Shown: positions 6,690-12,412 of the stretch, in pieces
Layout of the letters: every line of letters begins with the position of its first letter
Position numbering within the stretch: the stretch's first letter is position 1
Origin: Actinomycetota bacterium
Lineage (GTDB): Bacteria; Actinomycetota; Acidimicrobiia; Spongiisociales; ZC4RG35
NCBI GenBank assembly: GCA_022615295.1
Contig: JAKEHF010000057.1
Span: 1 to 14,283 of the forward strand
DNA length: 14,283 nt
Direction of reading: 5' to 3'
Notes under the pieces: model-generated
Database searches by the model: none
The model's input: the letters and a program-made list of their open reading frames with translations, nothing else
Told to the model about the DNA's origin: nothing
Position numbers and translations under genes: made by a program

Positions 6690-7666
6690 CTGAGACCGAC
6701 CGCCTCGCGGACCGTCATCATGGTCCCCTCGGCCAGCTCCCGGCCCCGTTCTGCGCCGACGGACATCACCTGGGCGACCTCCTCGTCGGACAAGGCCTCA
6801 TAAGCCTTTCTTATGGGCCGGATCCCCTCGGCGACCGCCTGGGCAACCGCCTCCTTGAACGCTCCATAGCCCCCGTCCCGGTGCTCGGCGATGAGGTCGG
6901 GGATGGGTCGCCCGGTGAAGAACGAGTAGATCTCGAGGAGGTTGGAGATCCCCGGTTTGGCGGTCCAGTCGTAGGCCACCTCGGCCCCGGTGTCGGTGAC
7001 CGCAGCCCTCACCTTGGCCACGATCTGGTCGTCGTCGTCGGTGAGCAGTATCCGTGACCTCGGGCTCGGGTCGGACTTGGACATCTTGGAGGTGGGCTCC
7101 GTCAGCGACATGACACGTGCCCCGATCTCCGGTGTGATCCGCTCGGGTATGGGGAAGAGCTCGCCGTACCTCGAGTTGAAACGCTCGGCGAGGTCACGGG
7201 TCAGCTCGAGGTGCTGGGTCTGGTCGTCGCCGACCGGCACGGCATGTGCCTTGTGGACGAGGATGTCCGCGGCCATCAGCACCGGGTAGGCCAGCAGACC
7301 GAAGCTCTGGCCTGTCCTGTCCGACTTCTCCTTGTACTGGGTCATTCGCTCCAGCTGACCCACCCCGGCGAGGGTGGTGAGCACCCAGGCGAGCTCGACG
7401 TGCTGTGGGACGTCGGACTGGTAGTAGAACAGTGATCGGGACGGGTCGACACCGACGGAGAGGACCATCTTCGCAAGTTGCCGTCTCTCCTTCTCCAACT
7501 CCGAGGGCACGTAGGGCACCGTCATGGCGTGGAGGTCGACCACGCAGTAGACCGTGTCGTAATCGTCCTGCATCGCCACCCAGTTGTTGAGGGCGCCGAT
7601 CAGATTCCCTATGTGAGGCTCCCCTGTGGGCTGGGCGCCGGAGAACACCCTTCTTCGCTCGGTCAT
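6686..7666 (-). CDS. trpS: Tryptophan-tRNA ligase
   Basis: TrpS charges tRNA-Trp with tryptophan at the expense of ATP. The 326-residue product has normal length for a bacterial class I TrpRS. It has the first signature as PHIGN (17-21, after GAQPTG), the tryptophan- and ATP-binding region with YPVLMAADIL and VPVGDDQTQHLELTRDLA, and the second signature as KMSKS (194-198). The ATG at 7666 follows the stop of the LCP gene after a single base, so the two are almost certainly cotranscribed and probably translationally coupled. The stop (CTA on the plus strand) overlaps the stop of the convergent protease gene; no terminator hairpin separates the two converging transcripts. No tryptophan-responsive leader or T-box was seen upstream. 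Confidence 0.96.
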   Translation of the reverse strand: MTERRRVFSGAQPTGEPHIGNLIGALNNWVAMQDDYDTVYCVVDLHAMTVPYVPSELEKERRQLAKMVLSVGVDPSRSLFYYQSDVPQHVELAWVLTTLAGVGQLERMTQYKEKSDRTGQSFGLLAYPVLMAADILVHKAHAVPVGDDQTQHLELTRDLAERFNSRYGELFPIPERITPEIGARVMSLTEPTSKMSKSDPSPRSRILLTDDDDQIVAKVRAAVTDTGAEVAYDWTAKPGISNLLEIYSFFTGRPIPDLIAEHRDGGYGAFKEAVAQAVAEGIRPIRKAYEALSDEEVAQVMSVGAERGRELAEGTMMTVREAVGLS

Positions 7667-7667
7667 C

Positions 7668-8714
7668 TCAGGCCCTCACCGTGCCCATGGCGACCCCGGG
7701 AGCCCCGGCGGCGACCACATGACCGTCGAGGAAGTCGGCGACGAGCTTGTCTACACGGACCGACGGAAGCAGCACAGAGGCCCCATCCTCGGTGACATGG
7801 TCGTAGACGGGCACTTCGAGCTCGGTGATGTCGCCACGTTCCAGACCACGCATTATCCACGCCAGATCGACGGCGTCGCCCAACGTGAGCTCTTGGTCGA
7901 CCGTTATGTGAGGAGCTAGAGCGTTCGCCGAGGCGGCGAGGGCCTGGGGGCTGGAGAAGTCGGAGAGCCGGGACATCATGTCGATGAGGAAGGCCCTCTG
8001 TCTCTCGTTCCGGACGAGATCGTTCATCCCCGGCATGATCTCCCACCCGCCTTCCGTGAGCTCCTGGGTGTGCCGGGACCGCAGCCACGCCAGGGTTTGA
8101 GCGCCGTCGGCCAGGGTGCAGCCGGCGGGGAGGCTGAGACTCGCCCTCCGGTCCCTCACCGGCCGATCGACACAGATCTCGTAGCCCCCGACGACATCGA
8201 CGACCTCCTGGAAACCTGCGAAGTCGACCATCGCGTAGTGGTCGACACGCTCGCCGATGAGATCCTCGACCGTTCGAAGGAGGAGCGTCGGCCCGTTCAT
8301 GATCCCGACGCAACCCTCGAGCAGCGCGTTGAGCCGGGTCTCGCTGTCACGACACGGCTCGGTGACCAGGAGGTCCCTGGGCAGAGAGAGCAGGGCGGTG
8401 CCCGAAGGGGTGGCGATCAGGACCATCACGACGTCGGCGCGCCGACCCTCGAACGCCCCGAATCCCTCCAGGTCGGTGAGCTGATCACGTGAGTCGGAGC
8501 CGACGAGCAGGAAGATCTCCTCATTGAGATCCACCGCGTCCGGTTCGACCTGCTCTTCCTCGCCGGGCTCCACGGCAGCGACCCCGGCGGGCTCTTGCTG
8601 ACGGTCGATGGTCACCCGGTTGACCCGTCCCCATGTCGAATAGGCGAACACCACGCCAAGACCTATGACGAGGAGACCGAGGACGACTGTGGCTGTGATG
8701 ACGCGTCTTCTCAT
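7668..8714 (-). CDS. LytR-CpsA-Psr (LCP) family protein, probable cell-wall glycopolymer ligase
   Basis: LCP proteins transfer undecaprenyl-linked glycopolymers to peptidoglycan (for example arabinogalactan in mycolata) outside the membrane. The 348-residue protein has an N-terminal membrane anchor (6-25, after MRRR), an acidic linker (40-65) and an LCP domain. Visible motifs are VGSDSR (71-76), RADVVMVL (92-99), SLPRD (110-114), VDHYAMVDF (157-165), DVVGGYEICVD (173-183) and AWLRSRH (209-215) with the arginines that hold the pyrophosphate, then DLVRNERQ (232-239). Four cysteines (121, 135, 181, 199) could form disulfides outside the cell. The ATG at 8714 gives a sensible anchor but has only a distant AAGG upstream. 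The polymer it handles cannot be told from the sequence. It is the first gene of a unit with trpS. Confidence 0.92.
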   Translation of the reverse strand: MRRRVITATVVLGLLVIGLGVVFAYSTWGRVNRVTIDRQQEPAGVAAVEPGEEEQVEPDAVDLNEEIFLLVGSDSRDQLTDLEGFGAFEGRRADVVMVLIATPSGTALLSLPRDLLVTEPCRDSETRLNALLEGCVGIMNGPTLLLRTVEDLIGERVDHYAMVDFAGFQEVVDVVGGYEICVDRPVRDRRASLSLPAGCTLADGAQTLAWLRSRHTQELTEGGWEIMPGMNDLVRNERQRAFLIDMMSRLSDFSSPQALAASANALAPHITVDQELTLGDAVDLAWIMRGLERGDITELEVPVYDHVTEDGASVLLPSVRVDKLVADFLDGHVVAAGAPGVAMGTVRA

Positions 8715-8749
8715 TGGGCGGGAGGCCTTGGCACCGGAATGAACCAGCG

Positions 8750-8755
8750 ATTCTA
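8750..8755 (-). promoter_or_regulatory. Candidate -10 element for the LCP-trpS unit
   Basis: TAGAAT on the minus strand matches the -10 consensus TATAAT at five of six positions and lies about 35 bases before the LCP start codon, in the 72-base gap after the second histidine kinase gene. No good -35 hexamer is visible at the expected distance. If it is used, transcription would begin near 8743. Confidence 0.3.
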
Positions 8756-8765
8756 GGGTCGCCGA

Positions 8766-8793
8766 CGGGTCATCGATCTGGGGAGATCACCCG
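8766..8793 (-). terminator. Bulged hairpin at the end of the histidine kinase gene, possible U-less terminator
   Basis: On the minus strand the arms CGGGTGATCT and AGATC-gatg-ACCCG pair as two five-base-pair blocks around a CCCC loop, with a four-base bulge on the 3' side. The hairpin begins in the last codons of the kinase gene, includes its stop codon, and is followed by a candidate promoter for the LCP gene. No U-tract follows. It could be a weak or U-less terminator, an mRNA-processing site, or chance symmetry. Confidence 0.3.
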
Positions 8794-10562
8794 ATGCGGG
8801 CCATGCTCTCGTTGATGGCGTCGTCGTCATCGGCGCCGGCTGCGGGGAGGGTGAGCTCGAAACGGGGGTGGTCGCCGGTGCGGACGTAGTTCAAGGAGCC
8901 GCTCATCAGCTCGGCGAGCTGTCTCGACACCGCCAGGCCGATCCCCACCGAGCCCGGCTGTGTCGGCGACTGGACGGACCGGTAATAGCGCTCGAAGATC
9001 AGCTTGCTCTCGGCCTCGGGGACCCCGTCCCCGTCGTCGGCGACCACGATCCGGGCCACGCCGTCTCCCCTTTCCCCGCTTACGAGGATCCTGTCGCCGC
9101 CGTATTTGATGGCGTTGGTCAGCAGATTCCTGATCACCTGACGGACCCGGAGCGGGTCTGCCCACGCGATGACGTCGTGGCCCTCGATGGTCACTGTCTT
9201 CGACGAGGGGTGGGACTCCCTCACCCCCTCGGCCACCCTCCTCACCTGGTCGACGAGGTCGATGTTCTCGGGCCGGATCGACAGGTTGCCGAAGTCGGCG
9301 CGTGAGGCGACCAGCAGGTCCTCCACGAGCTCGGCGAGCTCCCGGCTCTGCAGGGCGATGATCCCGTTCAGCTCGTCGAGCTCCTCGTCGCCGAGACTCG
9401 TCCGGCTCGACACCAGCTCCTCCGAGAGACCGACGATGGCGGTCAGAGGGGTCCGGATCTCGTGGCTCACAGAAGCGAGGAGACGGTCCTTGGAGTCGTT
9501 CGACGCCCGGAGCTCCTCGGCGTCGTCCTGACGCTTCCAATAGGCGCCGATCATGTGCGAAGCCCGCCACAGCGTCTGGATCTCTGCCTCTGTCCAGCGA
9601 CGGTCCTTGGTGTACTGGATGAACCCGATGGACCCTCGCATCACCTTGCCGACGAATATCGGGACCGATACCTCGGAGACGATCCCGTCGTCGAGGTATG
9701 GCCGCTGCTCGTCACCCTCCAGCTCCCTCGTCCGCATGACCACCGCCCGGCCGCCCGACAACGCCTGGTACATGGTGGGGATCTCCGAGTACTTGCCGCG
9801 TTTCCACCCTTGGCCAAGACCGCTGGAGCGGCGGGCGGCGTCGGCGATGATCTCCCACCCCGCCTCCCCGTCGATCTCGACCGTCCGGTCGACATAGGCA
9901 TAGTCGGCGTCGGTCGCCTCGAGGAGCGCCCTCGCCGCCTCATACACTGCGAAGGCGTCCGAGTGGAACAAAAGGGCCTCCGAGCAGCTGGCGATGGCGT
10001 CCTGGAGCCGCGCGGCACGGTCGTGGCTTTCGATGGCCGCGTTGAGCTGGTCGTAAAGCATCGAGACAAGGGCGATGGTGAAGATCACGCCCGACACGGC
10101 GATCATCACTCTCACCCCGAGAGCACTGGGATCGTCCCCCGTGAGGATCCCGACCGTTATCACCCAGACCGCCACCGTGGAGGCCAGAGCTCCCGCCCAC
10201 ACCAGCCGGTTCCCCGAGACCAGGGTCCCGGCAAGAACCGAGAACATCATCATCAGCCCGAACGTCGTGGTGAAGTCGAAGGCGGTGACGTTGGCCCCAA
10301 AGAGGGCCTCGACGACGCTCATGGCCCCGGTGAACCCCATGGTCACCAGGATCAGAGGGACCGTGTTGGCCTTGGGAGACCTGGCCACCCGTATCGACCA
10401 GACCCAGAGAGCGAGATATGCCGGCCAGCGCAGGGGTGTGCCGGCGCTCACCCCGCTGGCCAGCTCGATCACTGCCAGGGCGGGGATTGTCACGGCCAGG
10501 AGGATGGCTATGTATCGGTGAAAGCGAAGTCGGGCATCCACCGGGGAATGGGACGAATCCAC
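8787..10562 (-). CDS. Multi-pass membrane sensor histidine kinase with GAF-like domain
   Basis: Starting at the GTG at 10562 the protein has 591 residues. It has about six membrane segments in residues 16-172, a GAF-like cytoplasmic domain at roughly 187-345, then HisKA with the H-box SVSHEIRTPL (H367). The HATPase_c domain has an N-box around N483 (LLTNAIKYGG), a G1 box DDGDGVP near 509-515 and GIGLAV near 540-545, so it looks active. The C-terminus ends in an acidic DDDD run. The frame is open back to 10721, but that part lies inside the Nudix gene. GTGs at 10589 and 10541 are other possible starts; the chosen one has AGGCGG immediately before it, closer than ideal. It lies 47 bases after the Nudix stop in the same direction. 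Its kinase core resembles that of the smaller kinase at 213-1103. No response regulator is adjacent. Confidence 0.87.
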   Translation of the reverse strand: MDSSHSPVDARLRFHRYIAILLAVTIPALAVIELASGVSAGTPLRWPAYLALWVWSIRVARSPKANTVPLILVTMGFTGAMSVVEALFGANVTAFDFTTTFGLMMMFSVLAGTLVSGNRLVWAGALASTVAVWVITVGILTGDDPSALGVRVMIAVSGVIFTIALVSMLYDQLNAAIESHDRAARLQDAIASCSEALLFHSDAFAVYEAARALLEATDADYAYVDRTVEIDGEAGWEIIADAARRSSGLGQGWKRGKYSEIPTMYQALSGGRAVVMRTRELEGDEQRPYLDDGIVSEVSVPIFVGKVMRGSIGFIQYTKDRRWTEAEIQTLWRASHMIGAYWKRQDDAEELRASNDSKDRLLASVSHEIRTPLTAIVGLSEELVSSRTSLGDEELDELNGIIALQSRELAELVEDLLVASRADFGNLSIRPENIDLVDQVRRVAEGVRESHPSSKTVTIEGHDVIAWADPLRVRQVIRNLLTNAIKYGGDRILVSGERGDGVARIVVADDGDGVPEAESKLIFERYYRSVQSPTQPGSVGIGLAVSRQLAELMSGSLNYVRTGDHPRFELTLPAAGADDDDAINESMARIG

Positions 10563-10598
10563 ACCGCCTAAATCGGCACGACAACCCACTTTTCTGAA

Positions 10599-10626
10599 GG
10601 TCTGCAGACCTATTGGTCGAGACCAA
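10599..10626. repeat. Two adjacent palindromes at the Nudix/histidine kinase junction
   Basis: GGTCTGCAGACC (10599-10610) is a perfect 12-base palindrome. Four bases on... at 10613-10626, TTGGTC-GA-GACCAA forms a second inverted repeat. Together they give four alternating GGTC/GACC half-sites. The second lies in the last codons of the Nudix gene and the first just past its stop, about 40-50 bases before the kinase start. The arrangement suits a dimeric DNA-binding protein occupying two sites upstream of the kinase gene. No regulator is identified. Confidence 0.35.
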
Positions 10627-11140
10627 CCAATTGACGGACCATCCGGGCCGTGGCCCCCCACAGGGTGTCGCCATCGAGGTCGTAGTACCAGACCTCCCAG
10701 CCATTCCAGGGAATGGACCACCAGCGCGCCGCGTCGGCCAGATCGGCGAGACGCGGGGTGTGGATGCGTTCTACCTCGCGCTTGGAGGGCACCAGCAGCA
10801 GAGGAGGGGCGACCCGGCCCACCACCGGGACCACGAGCAGGCTGTACTCCACCGTGTCCAGGGGGGTGAGAAACCCGAGGACCCCGACACGCGAGGGCTC
10901 TATGCCGACCTCCTCCCGGGCTTCACGGAGGGCGGTGTCCACCGGGCCGCCGTCCTCGGGGTGGGGCCGGCCACCCGGTAGGGAGATGTGACCGGCGTGA
11001 GTGGGCATCGTCTCGGGGCGTTTGGTCAGCACCAGCCTCACCTCTCCTTCGTCGTCCTCGTAGAGGGCAGCCAGGACGGCGGCCGTGGGTGCGTCTCCCG
11101 GCTCGGGATGAACGTCGTGCAAGTGGAGGCGGTCCCACAT
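10610..11140 (-). CDS. Nudix hydrolase, CoA pyrophosphatase-like (NudL/UPF0035 type)
   Basis: This 176-residue protein carries LTKRPETMPTHAGHISLPGG (39-57), which matches the signature that precedes the Nudix box in CoA pyrophosphatases, where coenzyme A or a derivative is cut into 4'-phosphopantetheine and 3',5'-ADP. The Nudix box itself runs at about 56-80, with the metal-binding REAREEVG at 72-79 (E73, E76, E77). The spacing between the first glycines and REXXEE is longer than in the general Nudix pattern, as is usual in this subgroup. The open frame extends to 11422, but that part overlaps the divergent acetyltransferase. The ATG at 11140 has CAAGGA four bases upstream and leaves a 39-base divergent gap. 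The substrate is inferred from the motif only. Confidence 0.9.
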   Translation of the reverse strand: MWDRLHLHDVHPEPGDAPTAAVLAALYEDDEGEVRLVLTKRPETMPTHAGHISLPGGRPHPEDGGPVDTALREAREEVGIEPSRVGVLGFLTPLDTVEYSLLVVPVVGRVAPPLLLVPSKREVERIHTPRLADLADAARWWSIPWNGWEVWYYDLDGDTLWGATARMVRQLVGLDQ

Positions 11141-11144
11141 CTCG

Positions 11145-11149
11145 TCCTT
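11145..11149 (-). promoter_or_regulatory. Shine-Dalgarno AAGGA deciding the Nudix start
   Basis: AAGGA on the minus strand lies four bases before the ATG at 11140. It supports the 176-residue Nudix product over the longer open frame, which would run through the start of the divergent acetyltransferase gene. Confidence 0.55.
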
Positions 11150-11167
11150 GAGGTTAAGCCCGCCCGA

Positions 11168-11173
11168 TATCCT
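11168..11173 (+). promoter_or_regulatory. Candidate -10 element for a leaderless GNAT message
   Basis: TATCCT fits the TAnnnT pattern of actinobacterial -10 elements and ends six bases before the GTG at 11180. Transcription would then begin at or next to the start codon. The gene has no Shine-Dalgarno sequence, as expected for a leaderless message. No convincing -35 hexamer is present. Confidence 0.3.
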
Positions 11174-11179
11174 GAGCAG

Positions 11180-11758
11180 GTGCCCAGGTTCTTGCTCGAG
11201 ACGGAGCGTCTCATGCTGCAACGCTTGAGCCGCCGCGACGCGACCACCGTCGACGACGCGATCAGAGCATCGCTCCCCGATCTCAACCAGTGGCTCCCCT
11301 GGGCGCGCATGGACTACACCTCGAGCGACACCCAAGCCTTCATCCGGGAATCGATGCTCGCCTGGAGGGAGGACAGGGCCTGGGACTATTCCATCAGGTC
11401 GAAGGAGGACCGCAGCCGACACATCGGCAACGTCTCATTCTGGACGGTCTCCAAGCTAGGGAAGATACTCGAGATCGGCTATTGGGTGCGCTCCGACGAG
11501 ACCGGCCGGGGGGTGTGCACCGAGGCGGTGGAACGGATCCTCCAAGAGGCCTTCGACGCCCTGGGATATCACAAGGCGGTTCTCCGCATCGCCGTGGGCA
11601 ACGACGCCTCCGACCGGGTGGCCGAGAAGTTGGGCTTCACGCGGGAGGGCATCCTGCGTGAGGAGCTCCTCATCCGGGGGAACTGGGTCGACCACTCCCA
11701 TTGGTCCCTCCTCGACCGTGAGTACCGGGCCCTGAGGAGGAGTGGGGCAACACGTTGA
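11180..11758 (+). CDS. GNAT family N-acetyltransferase, RimJ/RimL-like
   Basis: This 192-residue protein begins VPRFLLETERLMLQRL, a typical opening of RimJ/RimL-type GNAT enzymes that acetylate protein N-termini or small amines with acetyl-CoA. The later segments fit the fold: HIGNVSFWTV (strand pair), EIGYWVRSDETGRGVCTEAV with the acetyl-CoA-binding R/Q-x-x-G-x-G/A-type loop as DETGRGV, then AVGNDASDRVAEKLGFTREGILRE, which closely matches the family C-terminal motif (N-x-x-S-x-x-x-x-E-K-x-G-F). The frame is open from 10988, but the upstream part lies inside the Nudix gene. GTG at 11180 gives the family-like start; TTG at 11192 and ATG at 11213 are alternatives. It may act on a ribosomal protein, an antibiotic or an amino acid; the sequence does not say which. 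Confidence 0.9.
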   Translation: MPRFLLETERLMLQRLSRRDATTVDDAIRASLPDLNQWLPWARMDYTSSDTQAFIRESMLAWREDRAWDYSIRSKEDRSRHIGNVSFWTVSKLGKILEIGYWVRSDETGRGVCTEAVERILQEAFDALGYHKAVLRIAVGNDASDRVAEKLGFTREGILREELLIRGNWVDHSHWSLLDREYRALRRSGATR

Positions 11759-11766
11759 GCCTCGAC

Positions 11767-11792
11767 TGAACTCGTCGGTCCTCCCGAGCGTC
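11767..11792 (+). promoter_or_regulatory. Candidate ECF-type promoter upstream of the sigma factor gene
   Basis: TGAAC (11767-11771) and CGTC (11789-11792) are separated by 17 bases. This resembles the GGAAC-N16/17-CGT(C/T) promoters used by many ECF sigma factors, with one mismatch in the -35 part. Transcription would begin near 11800, giving a leader of roughly 90 bases. ECF genes are often autoregulated, which makes the location plausible; the match alone is weak. Confidence 0.3.
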
Positions 11793-11858
11793 TCTAGATC
11801 GATATGACGAGGATGAGATGCACGTTGATCGCGCCACGGGCGGCCACCAATGATGAGT

Positions 11859-11872
11859 ATGTGTGAGCACAT
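11859..11872. repeat. Short inverted repeat before the sigma factor start
   Basis: ATGTG-TGAG-CACAT forms a five-base-pair hairpin or a symmetrical binding site. It ends just before the ribosome binding site GGGAG (11876-11880). It could be an operator or modulate access to that site; it could also be chance. Confidence 0.25.
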
Positions 11873-11887
11873 CCAGGGAGCAACGAC

Positions 11888-12412
11888 GTGGATCAACCAG
11901 AGGCTGCAGACGTCATCGCTGCGGCATCTGGGGACCTCGGTGCCTTCGAACGGCTGGTCCGACAAATGGAAGGCCCGGTGTTCCGTTACATCGTCCATCT
12001 CATCGGGGACCGGGCCCTGGCCGAGGATGTGGCACAAGAGGTCTTCCTACGCATGTATCGAAGCCTCCACACCCTGCGGGATGCGGACCGCTTCGTCCCT
12101 TGGCTGCTGGCCACGGCGCGCAATGCGGCATATGACGCCGGTCGGCGACGGGCACGTCATCCCATCGAGCTCGTCGGGGACCGCGAGCTTCCCGCCAGGG
12201 CGGAGGATCCTCACCTCACCGTCGAAGTCTCCGACGCCCTTTCCCGGCTGGAGCACGACTTGGCGGAGGCGATAGTGCTGGTGGGGATGGTGGGGCTCAG
12301 CTATGCCGAAGCTGCCGCCACGATCGGCATACCCGAGGGGACGATGAAGAGCCGCGTGTTCCGCGCCCGCAAAGTGTTGATGCAGATCCTCGAGGGGGGC
12401 GACCGTGGCTGA
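11888..12412 (+). CDS. RNA polymerase sigma factor, ECF (sigma-70 region 2/4) family
   Basis: This 174-residue protein has the two-domain ECF layout. Region 2 (about 16-90) contains AEDVAQEVFLRMYRSL and FVPWLLATARNAAYDAGRRRAR, matching the core-binding and -10-recognition helices. A short acidic linker follows. Region 4 (about 115-165) has LSYAEAAATIGIPEGTMKSRVFRARKVL, the helix-turn-helix for the -35 element. The GTG at 11888 has GGGAG seven bases upstream. The stop overlaps the start of the anti-sigma gene by eight bases, so the two are translationally coupled. It should be held at the membrane by the next protein and released by an envelope or other extracytoplasmic signal. It resembles the SigE/RpoE-like groups by eye, but the precise ECF group cannot be given without alignment. 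Confidence 0.95.
   Translation: MDQPEAADVIAAASGDLGAFERLVRQMEGPVFRYIVHLIGDRALAEDVAQEVFLRMYRSLHTLRDADRFVPWLLATARNAAYDAGRRRARHPIELVGDRELPARAEDPHLTVEVSDALSRLEHDLAEAIVLVGMVGLSYAEAAATIGIPEGTMKSRVFRARKVLMQILEGGDRG

Noticed and set aside
5996..7057. 353-codon plus-strand frame across the protease gene and the end of trpS
   Set aside because: It crosses two well-supported genes in other frames and has a low-complexity Arg/Gly/Pro-rich composition typical of a shadow frame.
9462..10571. Long plus-strand open frame (369 codons) opposite the second histidine kinase
   Set aside because: It is antisense to a well-supported kinase gene, rich in His/Arg/Gly/Pro as expected from a GC-rich shadow frame, and shows no recognisable domain or ribosome binding site.
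10563..10721. N-terminal extension of the second histidine kinase
   Set aside because: It lies mostly within the Nudix coding region and has no hydrophobic or domain-like character; membrane segments begin only after the GTG at 10562.
11141..11422. N-terminal extension of the Nudix protein by 94 codons
   Set aside because: It overlaps the acetyltransferase gene, and the ATG at 11140 has a Shine-Dalgarno sequence and yields a family-like protein.
11850..12275. 141-codon frame starting upstream of the sigma factor
   Set aside because: It reads the sigma gene in the wrong frame and is Ser/Pro/Arg-rich without recognisable domains.
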